From: Crambe crambe
Taxonomy: Eukaryota > Porifera > Demospongiae > Poecilosclerida > Crambeidae
NCBI GenBank assembly: GCA_963924555.1
Contig: OZ004586.1
Location: 6,406,501 to 6,470,500 of the forward strand
DNA length: 64,000 nt
Direction of reading: 5' to 3'
In this document: piece by piece, positions 11,317 through 23,600 of the stretch
How the letters are laid out: every line of letters starts with the position of its first letter
Numbering within the stretch: the first letter of the stretch is position 1
Program-made: the position numbers and the translations under genes
The notes under the pieces: model-generated
Database searches by the model: none
What the model saw: only the letters and a program-made list of their open reading frames with translations
What the model was told of the DNA's origin: nothing

Positions 11317-14300
11317 ATGGCTGGGGTTGGACTGGGATCTTACTTGCAATCAGTGGGAATAAACCCTTCTATGTTGCTGTGCTCTGATCTATCAGCTTTA
11401 ACAGCATTAAAGCTTAGAGTTACTAATGGTTTGGTACTGGATCTCCATTGGTTTATGAAAAAAGTGTACCTACCACACTTTCAAAAACTGGCTTGCTGCA
11501 TTATTCGGTGAAAGCTGGCCTGGAGATCACCTTCCTACAGTCAAAGCTCTGCGTCAGAGTGTCATCCGTTTATCAATTTATCAAGCAGGTTAGCAAAGTT
11601 TAAAAAGGAGCGAAACTCAAAAGTTAAGGAGGCTTTTATTTCAAGTTTTCTAGATGAGGAATATTGTCTTCCAAGAGTTTTTGTTTCTCAAGGTAAAATC
11701 ATACGACGTGTATCCAGTTCATCATCTACCACATCAAATGATTGGGAAAAAGAAGCTCTGGAGTTGGCCAATAAAAGGCTCTGTGAAGAACTCTCTGAAC
11801 TGAGTTTAAAGACTAGTGAATTGAAGCATGAAGAACAAAAGCTTAAGAAATCTCAACAAAAAATGTATTGTAAGCGTCGAAATGATCTCAAGAAGCTAAA
11901 GAGGAGCTTCAACTAAAAAAGAAAGTAATTGTGGATGGGAAGAACCAAATTCATGAATTGCAAAAAGATTTGAGTGATCGAGAATCTGGCATTGAGGAAA
12001 TGAAGAAAAATATTGATCGTTTACGTCATAGAGCAGTATACTGGAAGGCAAAGTGTGATGATTTAAAGTCCTCAAGTGGTGAGGAAGTAACTGATGCAAT
12101 AATCAAAGAACAAAAGGTACAAAAGAAGTTAATGGATGAAGTCGATGCATTGGAACAAGAAAATTTAGAGCTACAAGATGCTGTAGATGAACTTATGGCA
12201 TCAAATGAAGATATTCTTACTTTTGAAAAAAGTAGATATACTGACAGTATTAGATCTTGTTGTTATGAGCTTTTATCACTCAATGTTGGGATCCGTAATA
12301 TAAGACCAGTGATCAAATCTGTTCTTAGTAATATTGCGAAGAGATCTGTTGATCGTATACCGAGTAAAACTACCTTGTGTGATGTGATGGTTGAATATTT
12401 AACAGTTGCTCAATCCCAACTTGGAGAACAGCTAACATGTGCGGGCAAAGATTATTTCACACTACATACAGATGGAACCACCAAATATGGTGAACATTTT
12501 GGTACCTATGATGTAACTACTGAAGATAAAACTTATCATCTTGGTCTCCGTCATGTCTTTTCTGGTTCTGCTCAAACCACTCTCGACACTTTTCTTGAAA
12601 TTCTTCAAGATCTGGACACTGTTTCTCAAGAAGTCGGTTCTTGTAAAGTTTCAGATACAATTTTATGTAAAATAAAAAATACCATGTCTGATAGGCATGC
12701 AGCAGAGAAACTATTTTGTCAAATGTTATCAGATTACCGAGAAAGTATTCTTCCCGATGTTGTATCTGGTTGGGACCAAATGTCTCGCAGCCAAAAGAAC
12801 CAGATGATTCGCATGAATAATTTTTTCTGCGGCCTTCATTATTTAGTAGGTCTTGCAGATTCAGCTGAAGCAAATCTTAAAATATGGGAATCAACTATTG
12901 AAGAGAACAATAGTCATGGAAACTCGTCGGGACACAGCAATTGATTCGAACAGCCTGTAAGGCATTCCATTCACGGGGTTCTGAACAGGCTGGATGTTCA
13001 GTCCATTTTCGTACTTATCTTCACAGTCAAGGTATTCACAAAATGCCCTTGACACAATTTCGTGGAAATCGCTTTAATATACTTTTTTATGATGGTGCTG
13101 GTGTGTACTTCCTAAGATCTCACTTCGAAAAGTATTTATCAGAGCACCACGATGGTCTACTTAATCGACTTCTTCAGGCAGTGTTAACTGATATCCGTAT
13201 CCCTCAATATATTGCTGGCTGTAAAGCCCTCGGAATCATTGATAAAGTAGTGACTGGACCGTTTTGGCGAAAAATGGAGTCATCCACAATATCAATTCTT
13301 GATATGAGTGAAGTTTACTCTAAAATGAAGGGAAAATTTGACAGGTGGGGTAAAGATGCACGTCTTATAATGGACAATGAAGAGGTATTATTTCCTGAAT
13401 TCACCAATTGCAATGATCTAGTAGCTGAGGAATTGTACATGCCGTCAGCATTTGATGTTATGGCACAGGAAATACTAGAACTCCTTTTCAAGTCTTTCTC
13501 ATCTACAACACAAAGGTTAGTACTAGATCACCTACCAGGTGCAGTTTCATTCAATCAGTGATTCACAGATAGTTCATGAAGTGAAGTGTGTACCCAAAAT
13601 AAATGTGGCACCTGAATGTGATTTTGCTGTCCTTGATAGACTTCTATCACAGAAACCTAATGCCACCTATATAGCACTTGAATCTTTACTCCTTTATTCT
13701 CAAAACCAAACAGCAGAATGGCTACTTGGAAAAACTGAAGAAGAAAAGGAGAGGTTGTTTAGTGCAGCTCGGACATTGACATCAATTCACAAAGCTAATT
13801 TTAAGAAGAGAAGAGATGAGATAGAACGGAAAAGGTTGGAAGTTCAGCAAGCAAGAGACCGAGCGAGACAATTGAAGCATGAAAAGGAAGTGAGAGAAAA
13901 GGAAGAGCTAACGAAAAGACTTGCTCCATTTGGTCTATGGACTACAACAACTGAGGTTGATCAAGGTTTGGGAGTGCTTAAGACCACTAAAGAAAGGCAA
14001 GAAGCACTAAAGCTCCAGATTAATTTTCGTAGAAAGGTTCTTGGTCAAGCTCACCAAGATAAAAATTTATTCTATTTCTCACACAATCGGAAGCCTTTAT
14101 CAGACAACCAATTAAAATTGAATTTATTCAGATTACTCCCACAAATGGATCACATCCAACAGTATATTAATCCTGAAGAGATTGCTTCTGATCCAGATCT
14201 CTTAATTTACCGCCGTATTTTGTAATGTGGCCGACTTGCGGAATATCTCGCAATCAGAGTAGGAGGTTTACAGCAGCAATTATTATCTTATAACTCACAA

Positions 14301-14717
14301 TTTTAGCACGCTAACAACTGACAAGACTACTACTTATATACTAGACAGAGAGATGATGACCTAATATATGATGTGTGTATGCAGTGACCCATTGATGTGA
14401 ATGCATGGTGGAGTTTACAGTCAGTCGTGGACTATGACACAAAATATAACTAAATCTCAGACACAACACATGACATCAATCTGTAGCTAAACTGTCACTA
14501 TCCACAATCAATGGATGGCTAGGCCACAAAAGTATTAACTAAGGTTAACACTTATTAAAACTACTTAACACTGTTACAGTTTGATTATGAAGGTGAGCTG
14601 AAATGGTTTTGTGGAACTGTGCTTGGTTATAACAAGGACACACAAGAATACAGAGTACAGTATGATAATGAAGATGAAATATATTCATTTACTTTGCTGG
14701 ATGACAAAAAACAATGA
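11317..14717 (+). pseudogene. Decayed transposase-like gene of an unnamed multicopy family
   Basis: Coding pieces in order: 11317-11511 (VLDLHWFMKKVY); a coiled-coil stretch to about 11915 and into 11931-12944; the same frame then holds LHTDGTTKYGEHFGTY and NNFFCGLHYLVGLAD; 12941-13561 has SEQAGCSVHF and FNILFYDGAG; 13539-14220 has a Lys/Glu-rich coil; the last part, 14580-14717, encodes a short barrel-like tail (WFCGTVLGY). The two Asp blocks resemble a DDE/RNase H fold, but this is inference. The gene changes frame near 11.5, 12.94 and 13.54 kb and is split before its tail by a solo LTR, so it is dead. I recall similar proteins as multicopy and unnamed in sponges and cnidarians. No inverted ends were found. 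Confidence 0.6.
14221..14578 (-). mobile_element. Solo LTR of a Ty3/Gypsy element
   Basis: 358-bp sequence starting TGTAATGTGGCCGACTTGCG and ending CTGTTACA. It matches both LTRs of the element at 58037-61619 along its length, with more differences than those two have between them, so it is an older insertion. It lies inside the transposase-like pseudogene, whose reading frame resumes after it. Flanks ATTT/GTTT may be a 4-bp target duplication with one change. The orientation is assigned by matching the minus-strand element. Confidence 0.88.
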
Positions 14718-14940
14718 ACTTCATGTATTTCGTTAAAAAATTATTCAAAATTAGGTTCAAAGGTCATAATTCTGCGCATGCTCAGCGAGTATCGAAGCTG
14801 ATAAAAATTCTTTTGACTTATGGTCTAAATCAGTATATTTACTCCTAGTAGTGGGGCAGCATAGCAAAAAATTATTAAGCAATTGTGCATTTTGTGATAA
14901 AAGCACCAAAATTTGTGTGTATGTTAAAAAATGTATAATA

Positions 14941-15116
14941 CAGTGGATTGCAGTGATCTTGCAACATGAAATTCAGAACACCAAACCAAAATTTACATAG
15001 CCTCCTTTCAAAGGACTTAATTGTGGCTTTAGAGTTGGGCTATACTTAAAAGGAAGCTATGTAAATTTTGGTTTGGTGTTCTGAATTTCATGTTGCAAGA
15101 TCACTGCAATCCACTG
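14941..15116. mobile_element. 176-bp palindromic MITE with Tc1-like ends
   Basis: Arms of about 62 bp (14941-15003 and 15053-15116) are near-perfect inverted repeats. The ends, CAGTGGATTGCAGTGATCTT, resemble the ends of the Tc1-like element at 48156-50427 (CAGCGGATTTCAACGATCTT), and both sides are flanked by TA. A related sequence at 32985-33120 lacks the insertion. Confidence 0.85.
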
Positions 15117-15619
15117 TAAACAAATTTGGATATTGGGCCATCAAATATTTTGCCCCTGAGAACATTTGTGGTGAGTATTCTGTTGATTAGTGGTTTGTTT
15201 TGTAGGTACGTAAGTAGGTAGCATTAGCTTCTGAATGTTTCACTGCAGGTTCTGCAAGGTAGCTAAAGCTATAGCGTAAGCAACCAATTACCGATCAACT
15301 TTTGTACCGACGGTTATATCTCCACTTTGGAACGGCTTCAGAACTTCATTTCAGTGACAGAGGAGCCTTCAGTTACTTATCACTACACTAGAACAGTTTC
15401 ATTCCAGTACTAGAATTCAAACTACAGCTACAATCCGATGTTGAGATCATCCTAGCAACCAATTATCGATCACGGACATCAATTATCGATTCTCCGTTAA
15501 AGTCAATATTCCAATTATCACCCACTTGGACTTTCCCCTTCTCTTCTCTGGCTGTAGTTTATTCCACCATTACCAGATCTGTATACTGCAATACTAGAAC
15601 GTATATGGAACATTATTAT

Positions 15620-16391
15620 ACAAGTAAGGGAAAAAACATTTAAAAAAAATGAAAGGTGATGTAGGGATGACAAAAAACAGTGTACAAAAAAATAAAGGAA
15701 CAAGGGAAGAAATTGTGGAAAGAAAAAGGCTTGACTTATTATCATCCCTACATCAAGCCTATGAATGGAATTATTGTAGCTAATTGACATCTACCATAAT
15801 AGCTACTGGCATCTGACTATAATATTGAAACCTCCTAATAGAGGCTCTCCTCTTTCAGAGGTGAAAATCTATTAGCAGTCACTCCACGTTTCAGGTTGTT
15901 GAGACTGTCCTTTCAGTACCTTTATCAGAGGTTGAATTGTGAGCACCAAGTACATGCAGTGAAATGAGTGTGTACATTCAATTGTACCAGTGAGTTAAAT
16001 GAATCATGAATTATGCAATTGTCCATAGTTATGCAGCCTTTTTGGTAATGAAATCAATTTAGTGGAAAAAATTGAATGAATTGATGGGAAGGTGTGATGA
16101 CTGTACATATACTCCATGTAATCAGAGTATAGATAGGACATTATTGTACAGGAAGAGAAGGTGGAGGAAGAGTACAAGGTAGGGGAAGAGTATAATTATA
16201 GCTTGAATAGTCAAAGTAGCTAGCTAGCTAGCTACAATAATTCCATTCATAGGCTTGATGTAGGGATGATAATAAGTCAAGCCTTTTTCTTTCCACAATT
16301 TCTTCCCTTGTTCCTTAATTTTTTTGTACACTGTTTTTTGTCATCCCTACATCACCTTTCATTTTTTTAAAATGTTTTTTCCCTTACTTGT
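15620..16391. repeat. Foldback element with 165-bp arms and a 445-bp centre
   Basis: Left arm 15620-15783 and right arm 16229-16391 are near-perfect reverse complements. Ends are ACAAGTAAGGGAAAAA, followed by a small A/T hairpin and the box GATGTAGGGATGAC; an inner box, GATGTAGGGATGAT, closes the arm. The same ends occur in the foldbacks at 52971, 54035 and 54851, though the sequence between boxes is different. Confidence 0.85.
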
Positions 16392-17651
16392 TTTCTCTCT
16401 TTTTTTAAATTAAATTTTTAGCATTAGCTCCCCTGCTTAAGTCCTTGGTAGCTACATGTCAAAGGGTGGACTAGCTACATATATAAGATCATGAAACTTT
16501 GAGGAGACATAGCTATTATTATGACAAATTGCTCCTTCCCCACATGCAGCTCATGTGGGGTATGAAATATAAATTTTGTACTTGGTAACCATGGACAATC
16601 GACCACACAGCATGCATTATAAGCATGGTGTGATTGATTGCCCCTCTGTTAAAGAGGAAAGTGGCAATTCGACTGTTTCGCTCTATTTGGAGCTCTTCAG
16701 CATGGTGCAACCAAGTACATAGAACACATTCAGGTTTATAAAATTGTCTCAGTACTCTTCTAATCACTGTCAGAGCAGTCAAGTTCTCTGCCCTCTGCTT
16801 TAATTCATATGTACAAGTTAAAATCAAAATGTTCGCACAATTAAATTTCATTTTTGATAGAATAACTGAATCTGACATAATAATGCCTTGCATTTTTGCA
16901 TGAATAGCCAGCTGCAAACCTTGACATGCATGACCCTCCATAGGACTAATAGCTATAAAATGAAGTAGTTGGATTTTCTCAGGAAACAGTAAGATGTAGC
17001 TGCTATGACTGCTTACCCCGTATTCTTATAAAATATAATTTTGGAGCCTGAAAGATTAAACACTGAAGAACAGTAAAAATGCATTAGCTATAGCTGTAAA
17101 CCCGAGTTACTTGATGTGCATGAGCACAAACGTTAAATGCGAAATAAATTTTGCACGAATGGTTTGATTTTAACTTGTACTGTATGTTACCATACAGTGG
17201 CACCAAGTTTTTTAGCCTGTGAGTCTGTGTTAAGTACTGTTGCCTATACAGAGAAAGGATCAGTGCTCGTTGGGACTTTTACATATATCCATATCCATAC
17301 ATATACAGTTAAACTGGAAGTGAATGACATCTGGCCTATGTGTTAATGTGCGCCAGTACACTATAATGATGCCATTCTTTATGCAACACCACCTTTTTAC
17401 TTCCAGCTGTGTCCCAACGTTTCAAGTGGCACCCCCCTGCACTGTTGTAATCATTATCCTTCTCTACAGTACTTCTTCCTTCAATCATATAAATAAGCTG
17501 GGAAGTGCCATTGTGGTGTTGCTCCTGGTGCTTATACACAGCAGGCTATACATGATGATGCTGTATAACAACTGGCATAATTGCCAAGTATACTTTGTGA
17601 TGTGCAATAAGTAGCACTGACACAATCATCATAGTGAAGGTATTCAAGTAA
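16392..17651. other. No gene recognised; probable Helitron 3' flank and one arm of a flanking inverted repeat
   Basis: Includes 16931-17078, which is an inverted relative of 25531-25686. A minus-strand frame at 16519-16941 (140 codons) has no recognisable domain. I could not place the Helitron 3' end (a hairpin followed by CTRR) with confidence. Confidence 0.4.
16931..17078 (+). repeat. Left arm of a 150-bp inverted repeat flanking the Helitron region
   Basis: GACCCTCCATAGGACTAATA, TTGGATTTTCTCAG, AACAGTAAG and GTAGCTGCTAT recur in reverse at 25531-25686, with roughly four-fifths of bases matching by eye. Confidence 0.7.
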
Positions 17652-20600
17652 TTATAAGACTGAGCATACGACTTCAAAGTGTTCAGAATGAAATCTTATG
17701 TACATTGCCTTTTGTGTGACATCATCACATGTGACATCATCATACATGGTTAGATTTATCCGGGAGGGGGGATATTTATGCCAATCATTTAAATTTTTAA
17801 CAAATGAATATATTGGAGTATTTAGCAAATGTGCAAAAGCAAACATTTCGATATCAGTACCCCAAGTGTTTATTTTGTCCATATTGGTTCTATTCAAGTA
17901 GTCATTAACACTTTTATAGCCATAGGTGCCCAAGAACCCAGGAATTCTTTGCAAGTGTTCTATTATGGCCAAACGTACAGCTACATGATGTCTTTGAGTT
18001 CCCGTTACTATGTGGGAAAGACACCGAAACAGACAATTGCCATCTGCTATAATTTTTTGCATCTTATCTGGACGTGTCAGAATTACATTGGCACCACCCC
18101 GACTTAATCCATTTTTGCAATGATATGGAATATTTAGTACACCACATGCAACTTTTTGCCACTCTTCGTCCACTGAATGGAATCTACACTCTGGCCACTC
18201 TTCCTGTAATATTATGTTTCCATCTATGTGATTGCTTGTGGGAATGCTGTTACCACTGCTATGGTCTGCTTTCTTTTCATCTGGTTCATTGGATTGAGGT
18301 GGGTTTGAATTTATCAAAGGTTCAACAGCAAGAACAACCTCATAATGAGCTTGTGGGTGTCTTAGATACAGGGAACTTGATGCTAAGTCTGTTTTCACTG
18401 TCTTGTCTATGCTGCTAGGTTTGAACCTATCCCAGGTGTCCCTTTGTGTGTCATAAGAGAATATGCATGTTTTTAGTAAGTGGGCAAGGGTTAGTAATTC
18501 TATATCAGTGCCCCACACACCAGTTTTGTCCATTCCACTGCCCTGTATGTATTCCCCAACAGTGGTGTATCTATCTTGAGAACGGCCCCTGATATGTCCT
18601 ATAATAAGGGGAGCGATATCATGCATGTGCTGAATAATTTTTGTACGTAGCCTCCCATGTTGGGCTTGTGAACCCGTGATAATATAAGACAGAGATCGAA
18701 ACATGCAATTTCCGTCTCCAACTATTGTCTTAATTTTATTCTTGTCTGGACAAGTGAGAGGCAAACTGCCACTACCTGGACTCGCTCCATTGCTTCTCTC
18801 AAACTGGAGACCAAGGGAGGCACAAGCATTGCGCTGCCATTGCTCATCGACTGAATGAAATTTGAAAGGCCATACCCTTTGTTCCAGCTGAGAGTTGATA
18901 GGATTGGCTTTGATAGGGTTGTCAACCCTTCTCTTCTTAGCATTGGGCTCAATTTGTTCAGAAGTACCAATAAGCTTGCGCTTGGAGCGAGTTCTTGGTG
19001 CTGGCACATCATACAGAGGAAGGTCTTTTCTATACATTTCCCTCAGTCTATTGATTTCCATGATGCTTTTCCTATTGACCCTGATTGAGTCTTTGTCCAG
19101 AGAAATTAGGTGCAACCCAAGAAGCGATTTCACCCTTGAGAGTGCTACGTAAGCCATGCCATCAGCAAATACCTTGCTTGATAAGTCTATGATAGCACAA
19201 TCCAAGGATAAACCTTGGCATTTGTGAATTGTAACTGCATAGGCAAGGATAAGGGGAAATTGCTCACGGTAGACAAAGTAATTTTTCATCACCATGAACT
19301 TTGTTTTTACCTTTTCAATATCACATGGATCATTGATGTGGTCAAATTGAACAGAGATACATCTTGCTGAGATTGCTATAACTGTGCCAATGGCTCCATT
19401 GACCAAACCTGTTTCTATATCAATGTTACGTCTCAGCATGACACGTGCACCAACAGCTAGTTTCAGCACTGCTTCTAATCCTGCAGTGTTATTGCAGTCT
19501 TTGTTTAGTTTCTCTAGCTTCTCAGCTGCTTTCTTGTTCCACTTGCTTTTGCTCTTTGTTTCATCAACTTCGTCAGTGCACGATATTTTATATATTTCTG
19601 AGTCCAGGCTTCCAAGCATTTCATTGTTGACTTGGTCGCACTGCTCTCTGGTGGGGAAAAGACAGACAGGATTCATGTCTGAGTTCTTAAGATCACGAAA
19701 GAGTTCAGGTACAGAACGGTCAGTAACACGTTCTTGGAGTGTGCATAGTGTTTCCTCAGTTGGAGAACCTCGCCTCACACTGTCCAGCATTTGTGAGAAC
19801 TCCCTGTCTTTCTTTTGTCTCTCATTGATGGTGAGCTCATCGTATTTGATGGAACTTTTCCATATGTTCACTGATGTTGTACAGCCAAGTTTGTGACATA
19901 GTGATTTTTTGGATATCATTTCAAACACAGGACTACCGTTAACAGGCTGCAACTGAAGCAAATCACCTACAAATATAACATTTTTCCCACCGAACCAACT
20001 GTGTCCACCAAATAGTTCCTCAAGTCTCAGGTGCATGTATGCAAGGTTGAGACTGGAAACCATGGACACTTCATCTACAATAATCATTTTGAGACCACGA
20101 AGCACGGTCTTCATTATTTTCTGTGAGGCTTTTGAAAGAGACCAGTAACCAGCCTCTTTGCCTTCATGTTCTATAGGCAATTGAAAGAGCCTATGGATGG
20201 TTACTCCACCAACATTGAAGGCAGCCAAACCAGTAGGTGCAGCAACTGCACACGTCAAATCATCAGACGTCCAAATGCCATCTATGAGCTGTTTCAGAGC
20301 TTCAATGAGAAACGATTTGCCAGTTCCTCCGACACCACTTATGAACATGCAAAGTGGTTCAAATTCACAATTACATTCGTCAGCTTCATGCTGTACTTGA
20401 TGAAGGAGGTGGTCCTTTACACGTTCAAAGATCCTCCTCTGATCAGAATTCAACATCATGACTCTTTCTTGTAAGGTGAGTTTATCAGGCTTTTTGGCGT
20501 TCATGTGCAATGCATCCAGCATTGCTGACTTTGCCTGACCTAGCAACTCTGGTTCGTCATGATCTTCCTTGTTGGTTCCCTCATTATCATTATTTGCCGC

Positions 20601-23600
20601 TCTTGCATCATTGATTTTCTTCAGAGCCTCCCGTGCTTTCAATATCTTCTGCAATCTAGAGTGATACTCTGAGCAGCTCTCATTGGAAGGTAAGAGGCGG
20701 TTGAATGCTTCCTCTGGTTTTTCATTCTCCTGGAGCAAGGAAGCCTCATTTCTAAAGGGAACGAAAAGAAGTACGAGGGAATAATAGAAGTCTTCCCTCT
20801 CCTCTTCTTTGTTTGGATCATAGAGCTTGTGATTCACAAGTCTAGGTTTTGTCAGCCTCCTGTAAATCCTATCGCCATTACGATCCTTGCTGTACCAATC
20901 ATAATTGGCTACAAAGTCATGCAGGCAGACGTCCTCCAGATCAGCTGGTCTTTTGGGATAGTGGGTATTGAAGAGGTCATCCTCAAAGATGTCCTCACTC
21001 TCTGGATTCTCGTCTGCAATTTCCTGCAACACACTATGGTTTTTCAACCTGCGACTTCTCTTGTGAGGCATCTTGACACAGATCCACTTCACAGTGGTCG
21101 ATTTTTCACATAGGTGATCACCTATTAATAAATCGCTGGCTTCATATAAGCCACATTCTCGAGAGCGGAGGGCTCTCACACCAAAGCTCCACAAACGACT
21201 GTAGACACTCTTGTTATCACTTACCTCATTCCATACTTCCTGCAAGGTGCTTCTTTCAGCTTTGGTAACATAGGCAGTGACATAATAGCTGAGAGCCAAG
21301 GAGGACTCGGCCACAAACTGTATGTCAATGTTAGCCTTCCACAGCAACAAAAGAAGGGGATTATAATCATTCACCCTTGTCTCGGACTCTGTCCGTGGGA
21401 GCTGATAAATTTTTTGGCGCTTTTTGAGCTTTTCTTCCACACAATGTAGCACTGCATTTTCACAGGGCTCACGAGGAAAATTGAATTTGCAAGTGGTTGT
21501 ATAGATAGAACCACGCTTGACTCGTCGTCTGCAATAAGCACTGCACTTGTGCATTTGGTATCTCGTGACCAGTGAATTCAGTTCAGGATTACTTTCCTTT
21601 TCTGGGATGTGGCAAGTAATTCTTTCCTGAATCCAGGCCAGGATTTTGTCTGGATCGTCCTTACCAATCACAGGTGCATCACGTATCCACAAAAGTACGT
21701 GGAAATGGGGAGCACCACGTGCTTGGTACTCTTTTTTCCAAAAGTAATGGTCTACACAGCCCAAAACCTCACCTTTGATCAACACTTTTTGGAAGAAAGC
21801 ATGAAATTTGTGCGAAAACTGCCTAGAGACAGAAACAGGGTCCTCTGTGCATAGCTTTCCTATATTGTAACTATCAGACACATCATTCAAAGACCTGAGA
21901 TAGCTTACAATGTCATAAGATTCATACTCGGCACAGCTGAATGTGAGGAAGAGAGTTGGTGAACCGTATTCGCGTACCATACACCTCAGATCACTCTGCC
22001 GCACATACCAATACTGCTTTGTGCCACGGACTGACTGAAGCATAGTGGATAAATTGGATTCCAGGTGTTCGTCATTTGCTCCCACCTTGTCCAATAAGTT
22101 GCCAACGGTCATTGAGTGTGATTTTGAAGATTTCAGTATGTTGTAAACACCTGCTGAAATTTCCCTCATTTCTTTCTGCCAAAGCAAGTAAAATATGTAG
22201 CGAGGCTCCTTTCTGAATCGAGGGTCTTTATTAAAGAGGCGGGACTTTATATATTCGCTGTGGGAAATTTTCACACTGCGAGGGTGATACTTTCCAAACT
22301 TTCCATCTGGGAAAAGTGTTGGAAAACACATAACATCAAGGAACTTTTGACGATTGTCTAAAGGTTCCTCCTCAACGTGCAAAAGCTTATACTGTTCTAT
22401 GTCAGAATCAGTATTCAGCTTGTTGTTCAAATTTCTTATCGTGTAACATTGCAATCCAGATATGTCATTATCTGAAGCTTTCTCAAGCATAGTGCTAGAA
22501 GCGTTACTTACTACTTCTACGACTTCCTTGAGTGTTGTGTCTAGAGAACTGTCATCTACGTCTTTGTAAAGCCAGTTGATTTGTCTGAGCTTCTCTACAG
22601 CTCCCTTGATATCTTTGACATTCACAAGGCTGCGCCACACCATTTTGTTGGTGGTAGGCTTACCATTGACTATGATATAGAGTTCAGGACTGGCTAGAGA
22701 TGTAACTGGATGGTTAACCTGATCTAAAGTCTCTAGGGTCTTTCCCAGAGGCAAAGGAAGGAAGAACATTGTACCCTTGCATGCCTGTAATGAGTTGTAT
22801 GTGGGTACTTTATTTGTGTAAGTGCCTAACCTAACAACAGTTTGATAACTTTTGGCACGTTGAATGAACTGCTTACTCAAGCAATCCAAATTTTTCAGCT
22901 CTTCTGGAATGGGAATCACCTCTAAACCATTGAGCACACAGCGTGGTGGCATTTTATCATGTTTCATACTAGATTTACAGTAGTTGCACATGAAATGTGT
23001 CTCATCTGCAGCTTGTTTGTTGTCTCTTAGCATGAACTGTTTCAGCGCAGGCCACACAGTGTCTCCCAATCTATTTGAGAAATTAATTTTGGTTACATTT
23101 CTGCGCTGATGTAGCTGCTGACAACTACAGCATGGATTTTGAGGATAGTCCTCAACTGCCTTTTGATACTCAGCTATTAGCCCAGCATGAGTGATCTGAA
23201 GATGCAATTCTAGATCTCTCCTTCTCAGGACTGAGTGTGCTGTTTCAGTAAGCTCATGAGTTGTTTCCACGTCATTACTCAAAAGAGAGTCAAAATCACC
23301 ATCTAAATTGTTCATTAGAAAGGCAAAGTCACCAGACTTGAGTGCTTCATCAAGCTTAGATACGCTGCGCAGGCTATTAATAGCTACATACACAGCACGT
23401 ATTAAAGAACACAAAATAGGATAATGGGTGGCAGCTGATCTCAAAATCCTGAGTCTGCTTTTGCATTCTGTACCCATGTAACAAAGCAAGCTGTGCCCTT
23501 TAAGTTCTCTAGATTGACCACTTACAGCCTTACTATAATGGTAGTTTGGACAACTACCATCAATATTGTCCAAAACTCGTGACAGTTCATGAATCGGGTT

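Noticed and set aside
16519-16941. 140-codon minus-strand frame
   Set aside because: No recognisable domain, and its first codons lie in a dispersed repeat shared with 25.6 kb.
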